Part shown: one piece after another, positions 19,074-26,800 of the stretch
Numbering within the stretch: position 1 is the stretch's first letter
How the letters are laid out: each line of letters opens with the position of its first letter
Assembly: GCF_029892045.1 (NCBI RefSeq)
Contig: NZ_CP120368.1
Coordinates: 1,300,001-1,364,000 of the forward strand
DNA length: 64,000 bases
Reading direction: 5' to 3'
Source of the DNA: Sinorhizobium numidicum
GTDB taxonomy: Bacteria > Pseudomonadota > Alphaproteobacteria > Rhizobiales > Rhizobiaceae
The notes under the pieces: generated by a model
Database searches by the model: none
Seen by the model: the letters and a program-made list of their open reading frames with translations, nothing else
What the model was told of the DNA's origin: nothing
Position numbers and translations under genes: made by a program

Positions 19074-19547
19074 ATGCCGTCAGATTTGAAGGAATCATTT
19101 CAGTCGTCGCGTCGGCTGCTTCGCCTGATCCAGGCGGATAGCGGCCAGTCGCTTGCGGAATTGGCGGAAAAGGCCGGCATGTCGCAGAGTTCGGCCTGGC
19201 GCCGGCTTCAGGAATTCGAGGCCGAAGGCGTGATCCGAAAGCGTGTCGCGCTGCTCGATCCGGCAAAGCTCGATCTGAAACTCTGCATCATCGCCCATGT
19301 GACCCTAGAGGATCATCACGACGAGGCGATCGCATCTTTCTCGGCCGTGGTCAGGGACCGGCCGGAAATCATGGAATGTTACGCGCTGTCCGGCACGTTC
19401 GACTACATGTTGAAGATCCGGGCGACGGATGTCGAGAGTTATGACGCCTTCATGACGCGCTATCTGATGCGCAACCCGCACGTGCGGACGGTCGTGTCCA
19501 GTTTCGTGCTGAGAGAACTCAAGTCGACGACAGAACTGCCGATCTGA
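19074..19547 (+). CDS. Lrp/AsnC-family transcriptional regulator
   Basis: This protein has 157 residues. The N-terminal helix-turn-helix reads LLRLIQADSGQSLAELAEKAGMS then SSAWRRLQEFEAEGVI, and the C-terminal RAM domain reads VVRDRPEIMECYALSGTFDYM. The ATG at 19074 follows GGGAGGAATTTTCAAA. It is divergent from phhA, so its likely target is the phhA(-speB-argC) promoter plus its own. The amino-acid effector is not predictable, though phenylalanine or tyrosine would make sense. Confidence 0.9.
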   Translation: MPSDLKESFQSSRRLLRLIQADSGQSLAELAEKAGMSQSSAWRRLQEFEAEGVIRKRVALLDPAKLDLKLCIIAHVTLEDHHDEAIASFSAVVRDRPEIMECYALSGTFDYMLKIRATDVESYDAFMTRYLMRNPHVRTVVSSFVLRELKSTTELPI

Positions 19548-19631
19548 AACAAAAGCATTTCCAGGCGAAGTGTCGCGCGGTTCGCCGTTCGGAAATGCGA
19601 AAGACATAAAGGAATGGAGCAGTTCCGCCCC

Positions 19632-19681
19632 GGAACCATGCAGCAATTCAAAGCGTTACAGCGATCTTTGTGCGTCCGAAA
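19632..19681 (-). repeat. Dispersed intergenic repeat, copy A
   Basis: Read on the minus strand, this 50-base stretch (TTCGGACGCAC, then GATCGCTGTAACGC, then GCTGCATGGTTCC) matches the segment beginning at 36683 with only about four or five differences. It lies between the lrp gene and the rpsI terminator. It looks like a member of the rhizobial intergenic repeat families; the family name is not verified. Confidence 0.7.
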
Positions 19682-19699
19682 AGACGCCCGGCGCTGTAA

Positions 19700-19728
19700 G
19701 AAAAAAGGCCGGGACGTGCCCGGCCTTT
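19700..19728 (-). terminator. Intrinsic terminator of rplM-rpsI
   Basis: A perfect 10-bp stem AAAGGCCGGG/CCCGGCCTTT (19704-19713, 19719-19728) with a five-base loop, followed on the minus strand by a T run (the A tract 19701-19706), lies 25 bases after the rpsI stop. Confidence 0.88.
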
Positions 19729-19752
19729 CGAAATTGCAGTATTCGCCAGCGA

Positions 19753-20220
19753 TTAACGCTTGGAGAACTGGAACGAACGGCGTGCCTTTGCACGGCCGTA
19801 CTTCTTACGCTCGACCACACGGCTGTCGCGGGTGAGAAAGCCGCCACGCTTCAGAACGGAGCGCAGGCCCGGCTCGAAGTAGGTGAGGGCCTTGGCAATG
19901 CCGTGACGGACGGCACCGGCCTGACCGGAAAGACCACCGCCGGCAACGGTCGCGTCGATGTCGAACTGGCCGTCACGGGCAGCGGCGACGATCGGCTGCT
20001 GCAGGATCATCTGCAGAACCGGACGAGCGAAATAAGCCGCATAGGGCTTGCCATTGACGGTGATCTTGCCGGAGCCCGGCTTGACCCAGACGCGGGCAAC
20101 GGCGTCCTTGCGTTTGCCGGTCGCGTAGGAGCGGCCCTGCGCGTCGATCTTCTTGACGTGAACCGGAGCAGCCGGTTCCGCGGTCGTGGCGATATCCTTG
20201 AGAGCGGAAAGGTCAGCCAT
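19753..20220 (-). CDS. rpsI: Ribosomal protein S9 (uS9)
   Basis: This 155-residue protein carries the alphaproteobacterial N-terminal extension. The S9 core starts at [18 protein letters not shown] and ends in [16 protein letters not shown], the conserved basic tail that reaches the P-site t[22 protein letters not shown] is the central signature. It begins two bases after the rplM stop and ends at a strong terminator. Confidence 0.98.
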   Translation of the reverse strand: MADLSALKDIATTAEPAAPVHVKKIDAQGRSYATGKRKDAVARVWVKPGSGKITVNGKPYAAYFARPVLQMILQQPIVAAARDGQFDIDATVAGGGLSGQAGAVRHGIAKALTYFEPGLRSVLKRGGFLTRDSRVVERKKYGRAKARRSFQFSKR

Positions 20221-20222
20221 TA

Positions 20223-20687
20223 TCAGGCGCTCCTTGTGTTCTTGCTGTTCAGCTTGGCGACGTCGAGGACGGCCGGCTGCTGTGCTTCATGCGGGTGGTT
20301 GGAGCCGGCGTAGACACGCAGGTTCTTCATCTGGCGGCGGCCGAGTGGGCCACGCGGAACCATGCGCTCAACGGCCTTCTCGATGACGCGCTCCGGGAAG
20401 CGGCCTTCGATGATCTGGCGCGCGGTGCGCTCCTTGATGCCGCCCGGGTAACCGGTGTGCCAGTAGTACTTTTTGTCGGTGTACTTCTTGCCGGTGAGGA
20501 CGGCCTTCTCGGCGTTGATCACGATGACGTTGTCGCCATCGTCGACATGCGGCGTGAAGGTGGCTTTGTGCTTGCCGCGCAGGCGGTTTGCGATGATGGA
20601 AGCGAGGCGACCGACAACGAGCCCTTCGGCGTCGATGAGGATCCACTTCTTCTCCACCTCTGCAGGCTTCTGAACGAAGGTTGCCAT
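20223..20687 (-). CDS. rplM: Ribosomal protein L13 (uL13)
   Basis: This 154-residue protein has the usual length. Signatures are [18 protein letters not shown] and [28 protein letters not shown], followed by [20 protein letters not shown]. It is an early-assembly 50S protein. It is co-transcribed with rpsI and has a strong promoter plus a roughly 108-base structured leader of its own, downstream of the thioesterase gene. Confidence 0.98.
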   Translation of the reverse strand: MATFVQKPAEVEKKWILIDAEGLVVGRLASIIANRLRGKHKATFTPHVDDGDNVIVINAEKAVLTGKKYTDKKYYWHTGYPGGIKERTARQIIEGRFPERVIEKAVERMVPRGPLGRRQMKNLRVYAGSNHPHEAQQPAVLDVAKLNSKNTRSA

Positions 20688-20744
20688 ATCTAAACTCTTT
20701 CGTTGGACCCGGATGCGTACGGCCGGGCGTTTCTTGTTGCTTGG

Positions 20745-20765
20745 TTTGGCTTTTTGCAGGCCAAA
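20745..20765 (-). promoter_or_regulatory. Hairpin in the rplM mRNA leader
   Basis: TTTGGC (20745-20750) pairs with GCCAAA (20760-20765) around a nine-base loop, inside the predicted 5' untranslated leader of rplM. A second GC-rich hairpin (GCGG/CCGC, about 20771-20790) lies nearer the promoter. They could be an autoregulatory site or attenuator; function is inferred. Confidence 0.4.
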
Positions 20766-20801
20766 AAGAAGGCGGCCCGAGGGGACCGCGATCTGCGGCA
20801 G

Positions 20802-20830
20802 CTTATACGGAAGTGTGAAAATAGCGTCAA
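20802..20830 (-). promoter_or_regulatory. Promoter of rplM-rpsI
   Basis: On the minus strand TTGACG (20830-20825), a 17-base spacer and TATAAG (20807-20802) make a near-consensus vegetative promoter. Transcription should start near 20795, about 108 bases before the rplM ATG. Confidence 0.75.
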
Positions 20831-20907
20831 GAGCGACGTTTCAGAGGGGCGAAAAGAATAGCGTGCAGAATCAAATGGTTAGGGATGGGGTATTATGGCA
20901 CCTCAAA

Positions 20908-21339
20908 TTAGCGCGGCGGAATCGAATAGGTGGCGGTGGCGTGGGCCACCAATTCTTCCTTGACAACCGACACTATCGAGGCATCGAGAACGGCGAGACG
21001 CTTGCCGAGTTTCAGGATGCGGCAGGTGCATTCGAGCGGGTCCGGTTCGGGTTTTTGCAGGAAGTTGATGTTGAGGTTGGTCGTGACGGCGAGGGCGACC
21101 GGACCGATATGCGCAATCAGCGCGATGTAGGCGGAAACATCGGCAAGCGCGAAAAGCGTCGGACCGGAAACGGTGCCGCCCGGCCGGATGTGGCGCTCGT
21201 TCGGATCGAGCCGCATGGTCGCATAACCAGGCCCGGTGGCGGTCACGGCGAAGATCTTGCCGTCGGTGTGAACCTGAGGAAAATCGGTGTCGAGGAAGCG
21301 ATTCAACTCATCGACGGTCATGATCGGCTGCAGCTTCAT
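20908..21339 (-). CDS. PaaI-type hotdog-fold thioesterase
   Basis: This 143-residue protein has the single hotdog domain: HIRPGGTVSGPTLFALADVSAYIAL holds the catalytic-helix region with the conserved Asp, and TTNLNINFLQKPEP is the following strand. It probably hydrolyses an acyl-CoA or a related thioester. GGAGAAATGCG precedes the ATG. It is upstream of rplM-rpsI on the same strand, a neighbourhood often seen in Rhizobiales; read-through into rplM is possible, although rplM has its own promoter. Confidence 0.85.
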   Translation of the reverse strand: MKLQPIMTVDELNRFLDTDFPQVHTDGKIFAVTATGPGYATMRLDPNERHIRPGGTVSGPTLFALADVSAYIALIAHIGPVALAVTTNLNINFLQKPEPDPLECTCRILKLGKRLAVLDASIVSVVKEELVAHATATYSIPPR

Positions 21340-21492
21340 CGCATTTCTCCATCTCTGCTCGCGCTTGTTACAGGACGTCTACAACCGTGGTGCAAGCCGG
21401 AAAATGGTCGTACGCGGAATTTGGTGCCGGGGTTGAAAGACCGGCCGGGGCGGCGTACCACGACGTTATCTGGCGGACATCGGGAGGAGATC

Positions 21493-22311
21493 ATGGCGGA
21501 CGTTGTTTCATTCCGAAAGGAAGAGCCGAATGGTCTGTTGCTGCGCGAGGCGAACGGCCCCGTGCTGCGGCTGACGCTCAACAATCCTCCTGCGAATGTC
21601 CTGTCGATTGCATTGATGGAAGCGCTTCTGGCCGAGTTGAACGCCGCCGCCTCAAAGGACATTAAGGTCATTGTGATTGCAGCCTCCGGTAAGCTTTTCT
21701 CCGCCGGCCACGACCTCAAGGAGATGACCCTGCATCGCGCCGATGACGATGGCGGCAGGGCCTTCTTCGAGCGTACGATCCGCCTCGCTGCGGACATCAT
21801 GCTGAAGATCGCCAATCTGCCGCAGGCGGTGATCGCCGAAGTCGATGGCCTGGCGACCGCCGCCGGCTGCCAATTGGTGGCAAGCTGCGACCTGGCGATC
21901 TGCACCGACAGTTCGACCTTCTGCACGCCGGGTGTGAATATCGGCCTGTTCTGCTCGACGCCGATGGTGGCTCTATCCCGCGCGGCCCACCGCAAGCAGG
22001 CAATGGAGATGCTGCTGACCGGCGAGACGATCGATGCCTCCACTGCCAAAGACTTCGGCCTCGTCAATCGCATCGTCCCGCAGCAATATCTGCGCCAGGT
22101 GGTCGATAAATACGCCCAGGTGATCGCCTCGAAATCGCCGCAGGCGCTGAAGATCGGCAAGGAAGCCTTTTATCGGCAAGCGGAAATGCCATTAGCCGAT
22201 GCCTATGATTATGCGGTCGGAACGATGGTCGAAAACATGTTCGCCCGCGATGCGGCAGAAGGCATCGGCGCCTTTCTCGGCAAGCGGATGCCGGAATGGA
22301 AGGAAGAATAG
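21493..22311 (+). CDS. Enoyl-CoA hydratase/isomerase family protein, ECHDC3-like
   Basis: This 272-residue crotonase-fold protein starts at ATG 21493, with GGGAGGAGA five bases upstream. The oxyanion-hole segments FSAGHDLKEM and EVDGLATAAGCQLVASCDLAI are present. The two catalytic glutamates of classical hydratases are replaced, by Gln in AAGCQL and by Gly in TPGVNIGLF. This matches the ECHDC3-type subgroup (GLFCSTPMVALSR). Hydratase activity is therefore doubtful; it may catalyse another CoA-ester reaction. It is convergent with the EamA gene, three bases apart. Confidence 0.85.
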   Translation: MADVVSFRKEEPNGLLLREANGPVLRLTLNNPPANVLSIALMEALLAELNAAASKDIKVIVIAASGKLFSAGHDLKEMTLHRADDDGGRAFFERTIRLAADIMLKIANLPQAVIAEVDGLATAAGCQLVASCDLAICTDSSTFCTPGVNIGLFCSTPMVALSRAAHRKQAMEMLLTGETIDASTAKDFGLVNRIVPQQYLRQVVDKYAQVIASKSPQALKIGKEAFYRQAEMPLADAYDYAVGTMVENMFARDAAEGIGAFLGKRMPEWKEE

Positions 22312-22314
22312 TCC

Positions 22315-23151
22315 TCAGGCAAGCTTGAGAAGCAGGGCGCCGAGCGCAATGATTGCGGCGGCTGCAACGCGCCAGACGCTGACGCGCTCTTTAAGAAAGA
22401 CGATGGAGATCACCACTGCGAAAAGGATTGACGTTTCGCGAAGGGCCGCGACCGTCGCGACCGGAGCCTTGGTCATCGCCCAAAGCGCCAGCCCGTAGGC
22501 GGCGATAGAGCCGGCGCCGCCGATCAGTCCGCGCCACCAATGATGAAAGACATGGCGAAGCACCGGCTTGATGCCGCGCCGGATGAAAGCCCAGGTGAAG
22601 AGAAGAACCGGCGGCAGCAGCGCCATCCAGAGCGTGTAGGAGATCGGGTTGCCGGAAACACGGGCGCCGATGCCGTCCACGTAGGTGTAGCTTGCAATCA
22701 CGCAGGCATTGCAGAGGGCGAGCATGATTGCGTGCTTGCCGCCCTTGCGAGATTCGAAGGCAAGCGTCAGCACGCCGGCACAAATGGTAGAGATACCCGC
22801 AACCGCGCCGGTCGTCAGCGCCTCGCCCACAACCGTATAGCTGGTCGAAGCGACGATGAGTGGCGCGACGCCGCGCATCAGCGGATAGACGAGGCCGATA
22901 TCGCCGGCGCGATAGGACGCTGCTACCAGTTGGAAATAGACAAACTGGAAGAGCGCCGAAACCAGGATGTAGGGCCAAGCTTCGGACTTGGGCAGGGGCA
23001 TGAGCGGCAGGAAGGGCAGCGCCACAACGGCAGCGCCGAGCGCCACCATGGCGGCATCCAGCGACTTTTCCGAGCCTGCTTTAACCAATGCGTTCCAGGT
23101 CGCGTGCAAGAGCGCCCCGACGAGGACGAGCACAATGACGTCTAGCGGCAC
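22315..23151 (-). CDS. EamA/DMT-superfamily membrane transporter
   Basis: This 278-residue protein has about ten hydrophobic helices in two EamA repeats, the layout of drug/metabolite exporters. Repeat one ends near VYPLMRGVAPLIVASTSY and repeat two near ETSILFAVVISIVFLKER, the family's internal-duplication signature. The start is a GTG at 23151, preceded by GAGGTCC. Substrate is unknown. It is divergent from the CoA-binding protein gene. Confidence 0.85.
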   Translation of the reverse strand: MPLDVIVLVLVGALLHATWNALVKAGSEKSLDAAMVALGAAVVALPFLPLMPLPKSEAWPYILVSALFQFVYFQLVAASYRAGDIGLVYPLMRGVAPLIVASTSYTVVGEALTTGAVAGISTICAGVLTLAFESRKGGKHAIMLALCNACVIASYTYVDGIGARVSGNPISYTLWMALLPPVLLFTWAFIRRGIKPVLRHVFHHWWRGLIGGAGSIAAYGLALWAMTKAPVATVAALRETSILFAVVISIVFLKERVSVWRVAAAAIIALGALLLKLA

Positions 23152-23373
23152 GATGGACCTCGGCGGGACGATTGGAGGAAGCTCTCAACGGTTGTCGCTT
23201 TGCATTGCCGGAAATGCAACCGGATTCGGTTGGAAGTTGAAATCCAAGCTCCGTGTCCAATGGCAGCAATGAAATGGTGCAAAGACCCCGCGAAGGAGCG
23301 ATGGCGGTTGACTTGCCGCGACGTGAAGCCAAGTATCCCGGCGTAAAATAAATTGTTGCCCGGACGTGCAAGC

Positions 23374-23802
23374 ATGAACCACGACGCTTACCCGGATTAT
23401 TATCTCGCCGACATCCTGCGCGAAACGAAGACCATTGCGCTCGTCGGCGCGTCGCCGAAAGCCGAGAGGCCGAGCCATCGCGCAATGGCCTTCCTCCTGC
23501 GCAAGGGATACCGAGTCATTCCGGTCAATCCGGGTCAGGCGGGCAGGACCATCCTCGATCAGCCTGTCGTGGCGAGGCTCGCAGATATCCGCGAGCCGAT
23601 CGACATGGTCGATGTCTTCCGCGCAGCCGCGGCATTGCCTGCGCTGGTGGATGAAATCCTGGCACTACCCTCCTTGCCGAAGGTGATCTGGGGCCAATTG
23701 TCGGTCCGCGACGACAAAGCCGCGACCAAGGCCGAGGCGGCTGGCATCAAGGTCGTCATGGACCGCTGCCCGGCGATCGAATATCCGCGCCTGATCGGCT
23801 GA
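23374..23802 (+). CDS. CoA-binding domain protein (YccU-like)
   Basis: This 142-residue protein starts at ATG 23374 (an upstream TTG at 23353 would add seven residues). It is a single Rossmann-type CoA_binding domain: KTIALVGASPKAERPSHRAM is the nucleotide-binding loop, followed by GYRVIPVNPG, VDVFRAAAALPALVDEIL, KVIWGQLSVRD and VVMDRCPAIEYPRL. Such proteins resemble the CoA-binding part of succinyl-CoA synthetase but lack the catalytic domains; their role is unknown. It lies 23 bases upstream of metY, suggesting an operon. Confidence 0.85.
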   Translation: MNHDAYPDYYLADILRETKTIALVGASPKAERPSHRAMAFLLRKGYRVIPVNPGQAGRTILDQPVVARLADIREPIDMVDVFRAAAALPALVDEILALPSLPKVIWGQLSVRDDKAATKAEAAGIKVVMDRCPAIEYPRLIG

Positions 23803-23825
23803 TTGCGCTCATGGAGGAACGAAGA

Positions 23826-25106
23826 ATGAAACCCGGTCCCGGTTTCAGCACGCTTGCAGTTCACGCGGGAGCGCAGCCCGACCCCACGACGGGCGCAAGA
23901 GCGACGCCGATCTATCAGACGACGAGTTTCGTCTTCAACGATACCGATCATGCGGCAGCGCTCTTCGGACTTCAGCAATTCGGCAACATCTACACCCGGA
24001 TCATGAATCCGACGCAAGCGGTGCTGGAGGAGCGGATCGCAGCGCTAGAAGGTGGCACGGCGGCACTGGCGGTTTCTTCGGGCCATGCAGCCCAGCTACT
24101 CGTCTTCCACACGATTATGAGCCCGGGTGACAATTTCGTTGCGGCAAAGCAGCTTTATGGCGGCTCCGTCAACCAATTCGGCCACGCCTTCAAGTCTTTC
24201 GATTGGCAGGTCCGCTGGGCGGATTCGGCCGAACCCGACAGCTTCGATGATCAGATCGACGAGCGGACCAAGGCGATCTTCATCGAAAGTCTCGCCAATC
24301 CCGGCGGTACCTTCGTCGATATCGCCGCGATCGCCGACATCGCGCGTCGGCATGGCCTGCCCTTGATCGTCGACAACACGATGGCGACGCCATATCTGCT
24401 GCGGCCCCTGGAGCACGGCGCCGATGTCGTCGTCCATTCACTGACCAAGTTCATTGGCGGCCACGGCAATTCGATGGGCGGCATCATCGTCGACGGTGGC
24501 ACGTTCGACTGGTCAACGTCCGGAAAATATCCGCTTCTTTCCGAACCGCGGCCGGAATATGCCGGCGTGGTTCTGCACCAGGCCTTCGGCAATTTCGCTT
24601 TCGCCGTCGCCGCGCGGGTCTTGGGCTTGCGAGACTTCGGACCGGCGATCTCGCCGTTCAACGCTTTTCTGATCCAGACCGGCGTCGAGACCTTGCCGCT
24701 GCGGATGCAGCGCCATTGCGACAACGCGCTCCAAGTTGCCAAATGGCTGAATGGGCACGAAAAGGTATCCTGGGTCCGTTATGCGGGCCTCGAAGACGAT
24801 CCGAACAACGCACTGCAAAGACGCTACGCGCCGAGGGGCGCCGGCGCCGTCTTCACCTTTGGGCTCGCGGGCGGATATGAGGCCGGTAAGCGCGTCGTCG
24901 AGGGTTTGGAGATGTTTTCGCATCTTGCCAATATCGGCGACACCCGTTCGCTCGTCATCCATCCGGCGTCGACCACGCACCGGCAACTGACGCCGGAACA
25001 ACAGGTCGCGGCCGGAGCGGGGCCGGATGTCGTCCGCCTCTCGATCGGCATCGAGGATGTTGCCGATATCATTGCCGACCTGGAACAGGCGCTCGCCAAG
25101 GTATGA
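23826..25106 (+). CDS. metY: O-acetylhomoserine sulfhydrylase (aminocarboxypropyltransferase)
   Basis: This 426-residue Cys/Met-metabolism PLP enzyme starts at ATG 23826, with GGAGGAACGAAG just before it. Visible are AVHAGAQPDPTTGARATPIY, the NIYTRIMNPTQAVLEER phosphate-site region, ALEGGTAALAVSSGHAA, VDNTMATPYLLRPLEHGAD and the PLP lysine Lys208 in VHSLTKFIGGHG. Length and the long C-terminal insert fit MetY, which makes homocysteine from O-acetylhomoserine and sulfide. Some rhizobial annotations use metZ for related enzymes, and substrate choice (acetyl versus succinyl ester) is not proven by sequence. Confidence 0.92.
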   Translation: MKPGPGFSTLAVHAGAQPDPTTGARATPIYQTTSFVFNDTDHAAALFGLQQFGNIYTRIMNPTQAVLEERIAALEGGTAALAVSSGHAAQLLVFHTIMSPGDNFVAAKQLYGGSVNQFGHAFKSFDWQVRWADSAEPDSFDDQIDERTKAIFIESLANPGGTFVDIAAIADIARRHGLPLIVDNTMATPYLLRPLEHGADVVVHSLTKFIGGHGNSMGGIIVDGGTFDWSTSGKYPLLSEPRPEYAGVVLHQAFGNFAFAVAARVLGLRDFGPAISPFNAFLIQTGVETLPLRMQRHCDNALQVAKWLNGHEKVSWVRYAGLEDDPNNALQRRYAPRGAGAVFTFGLAGGYEAGKRVVEGLEMFSHLANIGDTRSLVIHPASTTHRQLTPEQQVAAGAGPDVVRLSIGIEDVADIIADLEQALAKV

Positions 25107-25144
25107 CGCAGCGGGCAGGATGCCCGCCATGCGAGGAGGTCATT

Positions 25145-25489
25145 ATGAGTTCGATGGTGAAATTCGACCTATCTTCGGTCGAAGCGGAGACCGGTGCTCC
25201 GCCGCCTGAGCGGCTGATTTCCGGGAACCCGCGGTTTCGCACCTGGAATATCGAGCAGACTGAGGGCGGCCTCTATTCCGGCGTTTGGGAGGCGACGCCC
25301 GGAAAGTGGCGGATCGTCTATGACGAATGGGAATATTTCCACATTCTGACCGGCCATTCGATCGTGACGGAAGAGGAGGGAGAACCCGTTCACCTCACAG
25401 CCGGCGACAGCATGATCTTAAGACCCGGCTTCAAGGGAACCTGGGAAGTCGTTGAGACGACTCGCAAAGACTACGTTATCCGCCTCTGA
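25145..25489 (+). CDS. Cupin domain protein (DUF861/cupin_3)
   Basis: This 114-residue protein starts at ATG 25145, with GAGGAGGTCATT upstream. It is one small cupin barrel: SGVWEATPGKWRIVYDEWEYFHILTGHSIVTEE and GDSMILRPGFKGTWEVVE follow the cupin_3 pattern, with tryptophan/tyrosine-rich strands and only one of the usual metal histidines. Proteins of this family are often (S)-ureidoglycine aminohydrolase-like or of unknown function. It lies 38 bases after metY on the same strand. I cannot assign a substrate. Confidence 0.82.
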   Translation: MSSMVKFDLSSVEAETGAPPPERLISGNPRFRTWNIEQTEGGLYSGVWEATPGKWRIVYDEWEYFHILTGHSIVTEEEGEPVHLTAGDSMILRPGFKGTWEVVETTRKDYVIRL

Positions 25490-25502
25490 CTACCTGCTCC
25501 GA

Positions 25503-26714
25503 TTACCACCCGCCGGTCGCTGTATTCGCTCGGATATCATTAGTGGGATCGTCGTTGCGGATCAGGCTTTCGGAGCCGCCTTCGAGCTTGTTGTCGCGAA
25601 CGATGTTGCGCTGCGCGAAATCGAGATTGCTGGCGCTGCTGCCAAAGGGAAAAGCCGGATCCTTGAAGCAGTAGCTGCTGCTGCCGTTGCGTGAATTCAG
25701 CCATACTGCCGGTTTGGCCAGAAATGCCGATCCATAGCGGAACGTATTGCCGATGATCTGATTGAACTGCGGTTTCTGATGCCGGATCACGCCACCTTCG
25801 CCGCAGTTTCGATAAACGAATATGCCTCCGTTTTCGGCGTGTTCGAAGGTATTGTTGGCGATCTTGTTGTTCGCCGAGCCGTCGATCGCGATCAGTTCCC
25901 GTTTCTCCGTCGAAATCCCGAAGACGTTGTTGCTGATCGTGTTGTTGGCGGATTCCGCATCCAGGTAGATGGCGACGGACGTCGAGTTGCCGTTGACCCG
26001 CGAATTGACGAGAGCCGCGTTCGTCACGCCCGGCCCGACGTAAAGGGGGATGCCGTCAGGCGCGTAGAAGCTCACGTTTTCCAGCCGCACATTCTTCGGA
26101 GCGGACGTTTGAGCGAAGGCCGTATGGTCGGGGTTCCGCGACGATGCCTTCATCGTCTCGCCATTGGCGTTCTCGCCGAGGCCATAGATGCGGACGAAAC
26201 CCTTAATCCGGCAGTTGCTTATGGTCACGTTCGATGGCGGATCCCAGGCGCCGGAAGCGGTTTTCTTTGAGCGAACGACGACGGCGGTCTTCTGCTTGCG
26301 TGATTCGCCGGCGCTCACGTCGAGTGTTCCTCCGCCGCAGTCGAGCACGGACCCGGAGGCGGCATTTCCTTCGAAGACGAGCGGGTGGGTGACGACATCC
26401 GCTGAAGACAGGCGAATGCTGCAAGCGAGCAGGATCGCATCCGTGCCCGGGGCCTTGAGCTTGGCCTGTGTCGCGGCATCGCAAGCCGGTCTTGCTTCGG
26501 CATTCTCGACCGGCGGTGTGGTGGGGCCCGTCGGCGGCGTCGATGGACTCGTTGGCGTAGATGGTGTTGCTGGCTGAGAGGAATCGGGCCTTTGCGCGAC
26601 TGGGTAGCCCGGCGAATCCCTGAAGGCCGCATCGGCGACCCTGGCCAGATCGCTTTGGCAGCCGCTGAGCACCAGGCCGATGGCGATCAGGCTTGTGAAC
26701 ATGATTGGCTGCAT
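25503..26714 (-). CDS. Lipoprotein with right-handed parallel beta-helix domain
   Basis: This protein has 403 residues. A signal peptide ends in the lipobox VLSGC (about residues 15-19), so it is probably membrane-anchored in the periplasm or outer membrane. A Pro/Thr/Ser linker (about 45-70) precedes a beta-helix domain with repeated N-x-I-x-N-N-x-F rungs, for example ANNTISNNVFG, ANNKIANNTFEHAENGGIFVY and FNQIIGNTFRYG. Such domains occur in polysaccharide lyases and epimerases. No catalytic residue set can be assigned from sequence. AGGAG precedes the ATG. It is convergent with the cupin gene. Confidence 0.82.
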   Translation of the reverse strand: MQPIMFTSLIAIGLVLSGCQSDLARVADAAFRDSPGYPVAQRPDSSQPATPSTPTSPSTPPTGPTTPPVENAEARPACDAATQAKLKAPGTDAILLACSIRLSSADVVTHPLVFEGNAASGSVLDCGGGTLDVSAGESRKQKTAVVVRSKKTASGAWDPPSNVTISNCRIKGFVRIYGLGENANGETMKASSRNPDHTAFAQTSAPKNVRLENVSFYAPDGIPLYVGPGVTNAALVNSRVNGNSTSVAIYLDAESANNTISNNVFGISTEKRELIAIDGSANNKIANNTFEHAENGGIFVYRNCGEGGVIRHQKPQFNQIIGNTFRYGSAFLAKPAVWLNSRNGSSSYCFKDPAFPFGSSASNLDFAQRNIVRDNKLEGGSESLIRNDDPTNDIRANTATGGW

Positions 26715-26800
26715 CGGCGGGCTCCTGTCGCGGTTCCGTGCAGACCGGAATAGGGCTTTATACTTAACCGAGTCTGAACAGCCTCCCCACTCGGCGTCGG

